A stretch of 64,000 nucleotides of DNA from DATMGU01 sp035555315 (GTDB lineage: Bacteria; Pseudomonadota; Alphaproteobacteria; ATCC43930; CGMCC-115725). Position 1 is the first letter of the stretch. The number at the start of each line of letters is the position of its first letter. The stretch spans positions 1 through 64,000 of the forward strand of contig DATMGU010000047.1 in the NCBI GenBank assembly GCA_035555315.1, in the 5' to 3' direction. Positions 25,417 through 32,168 of the stretch are shown one piece after another. Under the pieces are notes generated by a model. It worked only from the letters and a program-made list of their open reading frames with translations, made no database searches and was not told where the DNA came from. A program made the position numbers and the translations under genes.

Positions 25417-25647
25417 ATGGCAATTCGTTCGTTCGACGATCTGAGTGCGCTTTTTGGTGGCGACGCGGCCTTGGGCGAGGCGGTCGGCGTCAGTCGCACC
25501 GCCGTGTTCAATTGGCGGGCGGCTGGACAGGTGCCCCCGATCAAGTGGCGTCCCATCGCCCTCGCCGCGAAAGAGCGCGGCGCCGATGACGTAACGATCG
25601 AGACTGTCGCTCACTTGATCGTCACCCGACGGCGCAGGGCGGCATGA
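25417..25647 (+). CDS. Cro-like helix-turn-helix regulator
   Basis: This 76-residue protein starts with SFDDLSALFGGDAALGEAVGVSRTAVFNWRAAGQVPPIKWRPI, the Cro/YdaS-type HTH with W-x-x-x-G-x-x-P before the fourth helix. It faces away from the repressor across the right operators, the classic arrangement of a lysis-lysogeny switch. It is the first gene of the rightward early unit. Confidence 0.85.
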   Translation: MAIRSFDDLSALFGGDAALGEAVGVSRTAVFNWRAAGQVPPIKWRPIALAAKERGADDVTIETVAHLIVTRRRRAA

Positions 25648-25765
25648 CGAAATTACTTGCTCCTCCCTTGGCCGGCGGGAGGGTTGCAGCCCTCCGCCCG
25701 TCACATTCGCTCAGTGGTTTTCCAGACCATCCCAACGCCCCGAAACTTAGCGGCGGTGGGAAACA

Positions 25766-26179
25766 ATGTCGGTATCGGATCACGATAGGAAACTTCGCGT
25801 GAGCGCCACGATCGCCCGCATGGCGGGCCATCAGGTGGCGGCGAGCCTGCGCCGGATACACCCGGCCAATGCCGAACAACTGGTGGCGCGCGACCTGGAA
25901 CGGGCGGGCACCGCGGTGGCCAATGTGACGGTGCGCCGCTGGCTGAGCGGCGAGCCGCCGGGCACCAAGCATCTGCTCGCCCTGTTCGCGGTCTATGGCC
26001 CGGCCTTCGCCGGCCGCGTGCTGGATGTCTGCGGCCAATGGGCGATGGCCCTGCAAACCCAGGCGGAACTCAACGAGATCGAACAGCAGGCGGAGGCGAT
26101 CCTGGCGGCGTGCCGGGACCGCAGAGCGCTCGATCGAGGCAAGGGGCCTGAAGGCCACCATGACAGGGGAGCACCTTGA
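25766..26179 (+). CDS. phage regulatory protein, possible CII-like
   Basis: The 137-residue protein contains VANVTVRRWLSGEPPGTKHLLALFAVYG (about 52-78), an HTH-like segment with a W-x-x-G-x-x-P turn, followed by a helix rich in Gln and Glu (QTQAELNEIEQQAEAILAACRDRR), likely for oligomerisation. Being second in the rightward unit after a Cro-like gene fits a CII-like activator, but the family is not clear. GGTGGGA precedes the start. Its stop overlaps the TTG start of the next gene. Confidence 0.6.
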   Translation: MSVSDHDRKLRVSATIARMAGHQVAASLRRIHPANAEQLVARDLERAGTAVANVTVRRWLSGEPPGTKHLLALFAVYGPAFAGRVLDVCGQWAMALQTQAELNEIEQQAEAILAACRDRRALDRGKGPEGHHDRGAP

Positions 26180-26313
26180 AGAAACTTCACGCCATCCTGG
26201 CCACGCTCTATGCGCTGGCCGCCTTTCCCTGGGGCCGCGCCGGCAAGGGGACCACGCAAGTGGCCAGCTGGTGCCTGCGGCGCGCCGCATGGCATTTCGG
26301 GCTGAGCCGATGA
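26176..26313 (+). CDS. 45-residue small phage protein
   Basis: A TTG start at 26176 overlaps the upstream stop (TTGA) and is preceded by GGGGAGC. The peptide has a hydrophobic helix (AILATLYALAAFPWG) and a basic end (CLRRAAWHFGLSR). The stop overlaps the next ATG (ATGA). Support is from the coupling pattern rather than homology. Confidence 0.45.
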   Translation: MKKLHAILATLYALAAFPWGRAGKGTTQVASWCLRRAAWHFGLSR

Positions 26314-26438
26314 CCGTGCCCCTGACCCTCGACGTGATCAACGTGCTGCGCCTCAGCTTCGGGGTTGGCGTCGTGTTCGGCGTGGCGCTGGGCATCATGG
26401 CGATGGTGTTGGTCGAGTATTGGAGCGGAAACCCGTGA
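26310..26438 (+). CDS. 42-residue membrane peptide
   Basis: The peptide contains a single long hydrophobic helix (LSFGVGVVFGVALGIMAMVL) ending EYWSGNP. It overlaps its neighbours at both ends (ATGA, GTGA). Likely a small inner-membrane protein; function unknown. Confidence 0.5.
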   Translation: MTVPLTLDVINVLRLSFGVGVVFGVALGIMAMVLVEYWSGNP

Positions 26439-26677
26439 CCGCGCCGGGTGCGCGCCTTGCCTGGGTGGTGGCGCGCGGCGCCATCCATTTGGGCCGATGC
26501 AGCACCCGCCAAGCGGCGATGAACCTGGTCGACCGGCCCTGGCGGTTCGGGCCCATCACGATCGAGCATGACGGCACCGGCGAGCGCTGGGAACGGCGCG
26601 GCGGCGTGTGGGCCAAGACGCGCGAGCCGGTGGCGCGCCGTCGCCAGGCCGATGACCAGAAGGAAGCCACGTCGTGA
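26435..26677 (+). CDS. small phage protein, unknown
   Basis: A GTG start at 26435 overlaps the upstream stop (GTGA) and gives 80 aa; an ATG at 26420 is upstream but inside the previous gene. The sequence has ARGAIHLGRCSTRQAAMNLVDRPWRFGPITIEHDGTGERWERRGGVW, a beta-rich module with two W-R pairs. No family is recognised. Confidence 0.5.
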   Translation: MTAPGARLAWVVARGAIHLGRCSTRQAAMNLVDRPWRFGPITIEHDGTGERWERRGGVWAKTREPVARRRQADDQKEATS

Positions 26678-26856
26678 AATCCATTCAGATCGCCGGGGGA
26701 AATCCTGGGCGGTGCGCGGCGCACCGCAGCAAACCAAGCCCCGCTGCGGTGCCGTCCCCCGGCGGCGCACTTTGGCGGCCAAGCGGGGCAACGCCGTGGC
26801 AAGGCCGGGGTGGTGACACCCCGGCCGAACCCCCAAAGAGAGCTTCAGGGCCATGA
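26674..26856 (+). CDS. 60-residue reading frame, weakly supported
   Basis: The frame begins with GTG at 26674 overlapping the previous stop and ends overlapping the next ATG (26853-26856), so it exactly fills the gap in a chain of coupled genes. Composition (Pro, Gly, Ala, Arg) is not convincing as a folded protein. It may be a leader or spacer translated only for coupling. Confidence 0.35.
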   Translation: MKSIQIAGGNPGRCAAHRSKPSPAAVPSPGGALWRPSGATPWQGRGGDTPAEPPKRASGP

Positions 26857-27422
26857 GACAGCGTTTACCCGATCGGCGGCTGCAGATCACCGAGGCGGTC
26901 GAGTGGAACGGCCGCGACTGGATCGTCGCGGTGGGGTTCGACCGCGCGGGCCGGGCGCTCGAAGTGTTCATCGATGGCCACAAGACGGGGAGCGCCATCG
27001 AGGCTTGGGCGGATGACAGCTGCATCCTGCTGTCGCGTCTGCTGCAGCATGGCGAAACGGCGGCGGCGTTGCTGGAAACCTTGGCGCCGAACCACACCAC
27101 GACGGGCGCCGGCGAAAGGTCGCTGATGGCATGCGCCCTGGTGACGGCGGTGCGGGTCGAGCGGGAAAGCCGGCAGGCGATCCTCGACGCTTATGCGGCG
27201 CTGGATACGCGTTCGCCTCCGTCGGCGAACGCCGTTCGCCAAACAGACGGGGTGAGGCGGCCCGGGGCGCCTATGGCAGAGATCCAGGCGCAGTCATTGG
27301 ATGGTGATGCGTGCCTGCTACACTTGCTGAACACCACCTTTGGGGACTGGATACGCCGGGTGGTTGCCGGGGCGCCTGCGGAAGCGGTCGCCGATGCGCC
27401 GCCGGCGGCTTTTTCGCCATGA
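26853..27422 (+). CDS. TSCPD-like early phage protein with a C-terminal segment duplicated from the helicase
   Basis: The first 80 residues (LQITEAVEWNGRDWIVAVGFD... then EVFIDGHKTGS... then DDSCILLSRLLQHGE) resemble the TSCPD module found at the end of some ribonucleotide reductases, though cysteines are few. From about residue 124 a linker carries one copy of the 15-bp palindrome, then a segment starting MAEIQAQS (residue 141) that is closely similar to residues about 478-518 of the downstream helicase-like protein, with the same WIRR end. The protein therefore looks like a fusion of an older gene and a copied piece. ATGA overlaps flank it. Confidence 0.55.
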   Translation: MRQRLPDRRLQITEAVEWNGRDWIVAVGFDRAGRALEVFIDGHKTGSAIEAWADDSCILLSRLLQHGETAAALLETLAPNHTTTGAGERSLMACALVTAVRVERESRQAILDAYAALDTRSPPSANAVRQTDGVRRPGAPMAEIQAQSLDGDACLLHLLNTTFGDWIRRVVAGAPAEAVADAPPAAFSP

Positions 27423-27736
27423 TGCGGATGGTCTTCCATCGCCGGGGCGCCCATGACGGCAAATGCTGCCGCGATGGCTGCCACGCTCCGGCCGATTGGC
27501 AGGTTGGTTTCAAGGCGTGGGCACGCGGCTATCCCAAGCGTGACAAGCATTTGCTCATCGGCGAGCTCGGCGTGTACTTGTGCGACACGCATAAGGGCGA
27601 GGTGCGCAAGGAAGACTTCTTCACCGAGGCAAGCTGGTCGCAAATCTCGACCCGCTTCGACAGCATGCGACTGCGCCCGCCGGATCTGGAACGGTTGGAA
27701 ATGCGCTTCGTCGTCTTCGCGGCCGGCAGCGCATGA
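27419..27736 (+). CDS. Cys-rich phage protein, possible zinc binder
   Basis: The 105-residue protein has a CCRDGCHAPADWQVGFK beginning and YLCDTHKGEVRKEDFFTE later; the C..C pair plus C-x-x-H suggest a zinc site. A second prophage gene (37302-37655) has the same layout (C-x4-C-x-A near the start, YC-x-x-H-x-GE-x-K-x-ED in the middle), so the two are probably paralogues. The start chosen overlaps the previous stop (ATGA). Confidence 0.55.
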   Translation: MMRMVFHRRGAHDGKCCRDGCHAPADWQVGFKAWARGYPKRDKHLLIGELGVYLCDTHKGEVRKEDFFTEASWSQISTRFDSMRLRPPDLERLEMRFVVFAAGSA

Positions 27737-27930
27737 ACGAACACCGCGATATCGTTGAGGAAGCGCTGGCATCCGCCGCCGGCGGCCTGTCGGGGCGGGC
27801 GGCCACCTGGTCGGATCCCGGCCCGCAGGTCGATCGCGATATCGCGGCGATGCGCAATCAGGTGCGGCGCCTGGTGCGCGAGCTGCCCGACGACATGACG
27901 ATTTACGAGCTGCGCGAGGCGCTGGGATGA
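27733..27930 (+). CDS. small helical phage protein
   Basis: This 65-residue product has a first helix DIVEEALASAAGGL and an amphipathic second helix DRDIAAMRNQVRRLVRELPDDMTIYELREAL. It sits directly before the primase with ATGA overlaps at both ends and could be a replication accessory. No family is recognised. Confidence 0.5.
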   Translation: MNEHRDIVEEALASAAGGLSGRAATWSDPGPQVDRDIAAMRNQVRRLVRELPDDMTIYELREALG

Positions 27931-29030
27931 CGCCGTCCCACAGTTCGCCGCGCCGCGACCTGGTGCCGATCGACCGTATCGTCTCGATGCTGGCGGCGCG
28001 GGCGCCCGATCTGGCGGCGGAGCTGTTGCCGGGTGGTGCGCGGCGGCAAGCGGAGTGGGTATGCGGCGACCTGCGGGGCGGCCCGGGCCGCAGCCTGTCG
28101 GTGCATTTGGCAGGGCCGAAATCGGGCGTGTGGAAGGATTTCGCGGCGGATACGGGCGGCGACGCGCTGGACCTGGTCGCCCATGTGCTGTTCGGCCGCG
28201 ACAAGGGGCGGGCACTGCGCTGGGCACGCGGCTGGCTTGGCCTCGACGGCACCGACCCGACCGCGCTGCGCCGGACCCGCGCGGCGGTCGAGCGACACGA
28301 TACCAGCGACGCGGCGGCCGAGGCGGAGGCGGCGAAGCTGCGCGGCGCGGCGCAGCGGATCTATCTGTCGGGCGCGCCGATCGCCGGCACGCCGGTCGAC
28401 CGGTACCTGGATGGGCGCGGCCTGGCGGCGCGCCGTTTCCCGTTTCCGCTCCGATCGCTGCGCTATCACCCGGAGCTGTGGCACGCGGAAAGCAAACGGC
28501 GCTGGCCGGCGATGGTGGCGGGAATGGTTGGCCCGGATGGCAGCTTTCGGGCGGTCCATCGCACCTATCTGGAAATCCAGACGGATGGGCGGGTGACCAA
28601 GGCGCCGCTCGATCCGCCCAAGCTGGTGCTTGGGCAGTTCCGGGGGGCGGCGATCCGGCTGTGGCGCGGCATCGTGGTCGACCCGGAAACCGGCGAGATC
28701 GGCCAGGCGCCGCGGTTGAGCGCCGTCAAGGCGCCGGTCGAGATCGATGTCACCGAGGGCATCGAGGACGGGTTGTCGGTTGCCCTGGCGGTGCCGGCGG
28801 CGCGCGTCGTGGCGGCCGGTACGCTGGGCAATATCGGCAATCTGCGCCTGGCCAATGTCGGCGCCTGGAATGTGTGGGCGCAGAACGACGCGCCGGATAG
28901 CCCGGCGGCGCGCGCGCTGGTTCGCTCGCTCGCCCGGCTGCGTGAAACCGGGGCCGTGGTCTATGAGGTTCGGCCGCCGGAAGGCGTCAAGGACGCGAAC
29001 GACGTGCTGAGGGGCGGGACCGCATCGTGA
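27927..29030 (+). CDS. Toprim-domain phage primase
   Basis: The 367-residue protein has the layout of phage/plasmid Toprim primases (DUF7146 type): an N-terminal part with KSGVWKDFAADTGGDALDLVAHV, the usual remnant of the zinc-binding region; a middle part (YLDGRGL...LRYHPELWH...WPAMVAGMVGPDG...VHRTYL); and a Toprim domain with EGIED at 277-281, an ND pair at 320-321 and the closing KDANDVL. It should make primers for phage replication with the ATPase downstream, which its stop overlaps (GTGA). Confidence 0.85.
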   Translation: MTPSHSSPRRDLVPIDRIVSMLAARAPDLAAELLPGGARRQAEWVCGDLRGGPGRSLSVHLAGPKSGVWKDFAADTGGDALDLVAHVLFGRDKGRALRWARGWLGLDGTDPTALRRTRAAVERHDTSDAAAEAEAAKLRGAAQRIYLSGAPIAGTPVDRYLDGRGLAARRFPFPLRSLRYHPELWHAESKRRWPAMVAGMVGPDGSFRAVHRTYLEIQTDGRVTKAPLDPPKLVLGQFRGAAIRLWRGIVVDPETGEIGQAPRLSAVKAPVEIDVTEGIEDGLSVALAVPAARVVAAGTLGNIGNLRLANVGAWNVWAQNDAPDSPAARALVRSLARLRETGAVVYEVRPPEGVKDANDVLRGGTAS

Positions 29031-31012
29031 GTGACGCCGTGGATGACAGTGCCGGCAAGGTGGTCGAGATGCGGCAGCGGCGGCGGCGGAGCGGCGCCGC
29101 CGAGGCGTTGCCCGAAAAGATCGACGACCCCGAAAAGCTCGACGAGCCGGACGATCGGGGTGACGGGCCGCCGGAAGAGACGAGCGACAGCGTCTTGCCG
29201 GCGGGCTGCCCGGTGACGCCCCTCGGGCACGATACCGGCACCTGCTATTACCTGTGCGAGGCCGGGCAGCTGCGGAACCTGAGCGCCAAAGATCACTCGC
29301 GCAACAACCTCATCGACTTGTTCGGCCGGCGCGCGGAATACGTGTTTCGGACCTGGCCGCGTAAGCAGCAGATGAAGGAAACCGGCGCCTGGATCATCAC
29401 CGGGTTCAAGGCGGAGGAGTGCGGGGACACGCTGCGGCTCGCCTGCAAACTGGCGGGCGTGTGGTCGCCAGTAGGGCGCGTGCGCGGTGCTGGCGCCTGG
29501 CGGGGGGTGGATGACGAGCTGGTGCTGCATGCCGGCGACGCGCTGCTGACGGTGCGGGCGGGCGATGCGGGAGTGTTTCAGGAGCCGGGCGCGCTGCCCT
29601 GGATCGAGGGCAAGCCGGGGATCGTCGGTCGCCAGGTCTATCCGACCGCGCCGTCGCTGCCGCGCCCCTCGCCCGCGCGGGAGCCGCAGGATAGCGCTGA
29701 GGGTGCCGGCGCCAAGATGTTGCGCATGCTCGGCACCTGGTCGCTGCGCCGGCCGGGGATCGATGACCATCTGGTGCTGGGCTGGATCGGCGCCGCGATG
29801 CTGGGGGGCGCCCTGGGCTGGCGGCCGGTCATGTGGATCACCGGCGCGTACAACACCGGCAAGTCCAGCATGGACAAGCTGGTCGACCGGACGCTGGGCG
29901 CCGGCACCATGCTGCACACGTCGGACGCCTCGGCCGCTGGCGTACGCCAGGTGCTGGGCCATGACAGCCGGCCGGTCGCGATCGACGAGGCCGAGGCCGA
30001 TACGGATGGCCGAAAAATGAAGGCGATGGTCGAGCTGGCCCGCTCGGCCGCGACCGGCGCGCTGGCGATCCGGGGCGGGTCCGATCACAAAGCGACGCAA
30101 TTCACCTTGCGATCGTGTTTCCTGTTTTCATCGATCCTGATCCCGCCGCTGTTGCCGCAGGATAGATCGCGCATCGCCGTCATCGAGCTTGACGCGCTGG
30201 GTAGCTCGCCCCCACCCGATATGAGCGAGCGGACCTGCGCGGAGCTGGGGGCGCGGCTGCTGCGCCAGCTGACAGAGCAATGGCATCGCTATGATGCGAC
30301 CTGCGAGGCCTATCGCGACGCCATGGCCCGCGCGGGCCACTCGTCGCGCGGGCAAGACGTGTATGGCACGCTGCTGGCCTGCGCCGACCTGCTGCTGTAC
30401 GACCACCCGCCCGATGGCGAGACGCTGGACGCCTGGTGCGACAAGATGGCGGCCGAAGGCATGGCGGAAATCCAGGCGCAGTCGTCGGATAATGACGCGT
30501 GCCTACGCCACCTGCTGACCACCCCCCTGGAAGCGCCGCGCGACCGGCTGCGCTTCACGGTCGCGGATTGGATACGCCGGGCGATCGGTACCTATCCGGG
30601 CATGGATGACGACGCGGCTGCTGCTGCCCTCGCCGACCGCGTGCTGCAGGAGGCTGGCGTCAAGGTCTGTGCCGAGGATGGTGGCAAGCCCATCAAGCTC
30701 GACCGGTATCTCGCGGTCGCCAGCTCGCATCGTGGGCTGAGCAAGATCTATGCGGGCACGCAGTGGGCCGATGCGCCGGGCGCGCAAGGCGTGTGGGTGC
30801 AGTCGCTGCGCCGCCTGCCGCATCTGGTGCCGCTGGGCGCCAATGGCAAGCCCAAGGCCATTTGGATCGGCAGCACGGTCAAGGCGACCCTGCTGCCCCT
30901 CGCCTTGTGCCTGCCCGCCCCGCCCGATAGGGCGGACGAAGACCCGTCATCCGCAGCTTCGCCCGATAGGGCGGAGCGGAGCGCGGATGACACCTATTCC
31001 ATTCCATTCTAA
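29027..31012 (+). CDS. P-loop replicative helicase-like ATPase (DUF927-type)
   Basis: The 661-residue protein begins with GTG at 29027, overlapping the primase stop. After a charged, probably disordered N-terminus (1-55), there is an unrecognised region, then an ATPase domain with Walker A GAYNTGKS (273-280) and Walker B PVAIDE (316-321), followed by a RGGSDHK loop and a DRSRIAVIEL segment with likely arginine-finger residues. This is the arrangement of DUF927/phage primase-helicase ATPases. Residues about 478-518 match a segment in the early gene at 26853. It should unwind DNA in phage replication and lies next to the palindromic array. Confidence 0.75.
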   Translation: MSDAVDDSAGKVVEMRQRRRRSGAAEALPEKIDDPEKLDEPDDRGDGPPEETSDSVLPAGCPVTPLGHDTGTCYYLCEAGQLRNLSAKDHSRNNLIDLFGRRAEYVFRTWPRKQQMKETGAWIITGFKAEECGDTLRLACKLAGVWSPVGRVRGAGAWRGVDDELVLHAGDALLTVRAGDAGVFQEPGALPWIEGKPGIVGRQVYPTAPSLPRPSPAREPQDSAEGAGAKMLRMLGTWSLRRPGIDDHLVLGWIGAAMLGGALGWRPVMWITGAYNTGKSSMDKLVDRTLGAGTMLHTSDASAAGVRQVLGHDSRPVAIDEAEADTDGRKMKAMVELARSAATGALAIRGGSDHKATQFTLRSCFLFSSILIPPLLPQDRSRIAVIELDALGSSPPPDMSERTCAELGARLLRQLTEQWHRYDATCEAYRDAMARAGHSSRGQDVYGTLLACADLLLYDHPPDGETLDAWCDKMAAEGMAEIQAQSSDNDACLRHLLTTPLEAPRDRLRFTVADWIRRAIGTYPGMDDDAAAAALADRVLQEAGVKVCAEDGGKPIKLDRYLAVASSHRGLSKIYAGTQWADAPGAQGVWVQSLRRLPHLVPLGANGKPKAIWIGSTVKATLLPLALCLPAPPDRADEDPSSAASPDRAERSADDTYSIPF

Positions 31013-31384
31013 GGCGGTATCAATGGCTTGCGCCCTATCCCCATGCCCATGCCCGCCCGCGCCCCAACCCGTTGGCGTGAGCGATCATAGACGCGGCCCG
31101 CGCGCCGGGTCTGGGGCGGTTAGGTGCTGGTTAGGTCCGTGGTTAGGTCGAAAGATCAACAGGACCAAGGCCTTAGATCAATTCCTAACGACCTAACGAC
31201 CTAACGCGTTCGCCCTAGACGTATGCACATGCGCACGCGCGTGTGTGTGAAAATAGGTGGTTAGGTGGTTAGGTCGTTAGGAATATGGATAAGTCTCTGA
31301 ACTTACAGGGAAAAGCACCTAACCACAGACCTAACCAGCACCTAACCGGCGGTTCGGAATTAAATATCGGGGGTTTATTCGGGT
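31013..31384. repeat. non-coding region with a 232-bp symmetric GTTAGG array (31117-31348)
   Basis: A single dyad centred at 31232/31233 has outer arms 31117-31148 and 31317-31348 (32 bp each, one mismatch), inner arms 31181-31206 and 31259-31284 (26 bp, two mismatches) and unrelated 32-bp spacers between them. The arms are built from twelve units of (G/C)GTTAGG(T): three forward, three reverse, three forward, three reverse. The centre is a 31-bp alternating purine-pyrimidine tract (31219-31249). It lies between helicase and terS, where a replication origin or terminase-binding (pac/cos) site would be expected. A 57-codon frame from 31023 runs through it but is not called. Confidence 0.9.
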
Positions 31385-31897
31385 ATGGGTGAGCAAGCGA
31401 AGGCTGGGCAAGCAGCGATCGGGGCGGCGATGGCGATCGCGGCTGACGCTGACGGCGAGGGCGAGGAACAGCTTGACCTCTTGGGCCTGCCGCCGCTTCG
31501 GGCGGGGGCGATCCTTGCGGAGCGGCGCGGGCGGGGCCGGCCGCCGGGCGCGCGGAACAAGCGGACCGAGGATCTGGTGGCCTGGCTGCTGGGCAAGTAC
31601 CCGTCGCCGCTGGAAGGCCTGTTGCAGATGGCGAATGCGCGGGTGGATGAGCTGGCGGCGCAGCTGGGGTGCACGCCGCTTGAGGCGCTGCAGGAAAAGC
31701 GGCACGCGGCCATCGCGGCGCTGCCGTACATCCATCAGCGCCAGGCGATCGCGGTGGACGTGACCCAGCGCAACGTCGTGCACCTGACCCTGGAAATGGG
31801 CGGCGCCGAGGCACTTGACGAAACCGTTATGGATCAATGGGTTACCGTCGAGCCGGTCGAAAAGTCTGACAGTGGAAAGTCTGACAGTGACCGCTAA
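31385..31897 (+). CDS. terS: putative terminase small subunit
   Basis: The 170-residue protein precedes the large terminase and contains RGRGRPPGARNKRTEDLVAWLLGKYPSPLEGLLQMANA, an AT-hook-like basic motif followed by a helix, as in many phage small terminase or packaging DNA-binding proteins. The C-terminal half (EALQEKRHAAIAALPYIHQRQAIAVDV) has the AALPYIHQRQ block common in small terminases. The last residues are encoded by a tandem 15-bp DNA repeat. The array upstream is its likely binding region by position. Confidence 0.7.
   Translation: MGEQAKAGQAAIGAAMAIAADADGEGEEQLDLLGLPPLRAGAILAERRGRGRPPGARNKRTEDLVAWLLGKYPSPLEGLLQMANARVDELAAQLGCTPLEALQEKRHAAIAALPYIHQRQAIAVDVTQRNVVHLTLEMGGAEALDETVMDQWVTVEPVEKSDSGKSDSDR
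31861..31889 (+). repeat. tandem AAAGTCTGACAGTG repeat at the 3' end of terS
   Basis: Two identical 14-bp copies lie at 31861-31874 and 31876-31889 with a period of 15. The first eleven bases recur at 55699-55709 beside attR, and the CTGACA portion is the conserved half of the phage operators. It may be a regulator or recombinase site, or a slippage product. Confidence 0.7.
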
Positions 31898-32168
31898 GCC
31901 CTTGCGCGCGAACGGCATTCGCCTGTCCGTCCCGCTGATTGTGTATCAGCCGGCCCGACCCTCCGCCCAGCCGGGAGGCGCCCCGGTCGGCGGCTTCGCT
32001 CGGCCCGCCGCCTGCTCTCCCGCCCAGGAATTGCCGACGAGGGGGTACCCGGGTTTTCGCGGCGACGACCGCCCCGCGCCCCCTGTCAGCGTGCTTTACC
32101 CGCCGCTGGGGAGTTTCGGAAGAAACGCGATTACGGGGCTGACGACCACAGGGGTGGGGGGATCATGA
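31887..32168 (+). CDS. possible small gene between terS and terL (weak)
   Basis: A frame of 93 residues beginning with GTG at 31887 overlaps the end of terS and its stop overlaps the terL ATG (ATGA), the coupling pattern seen through this prophage. The sequence is Pro/Ala-rich with little sign of a fold (ending SFGRNAITGLTTTGVGGS). It carries a one-mismatch copy of the 15-bp palindrome at 31908-31922. Otherwise the 267-bp gap holds nothing I recognise. Confidence 0.3.
   Translation: MTAKPLRANGIRLSVPLIVYQPARPSAQPGGAPVGGFARPAACSPAQELPTRGYPGFRGDDRPAPPVSVLYPPLGSFGRNAITGLTTTGVGGS

Noticed and set aside
26674..26856. Confident call of the 60-codon frame
   Set aside because: Coupling supports it but composition does not; kept only at low confidence.
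30750..31196. Open frame over the end of the helicase gene and the array
   Set aside because: Most of it is a shadow of the helicase frame; the part from 31023 has only a weak ribosome site and its end is dictated by the repeat.
31117..31348. CRISPR array
   Set aside because: Repeats are short, in both orientations and symmetric, with only two spacer-like gaps and no cas genes. It is a dyad, not a CRISPR.
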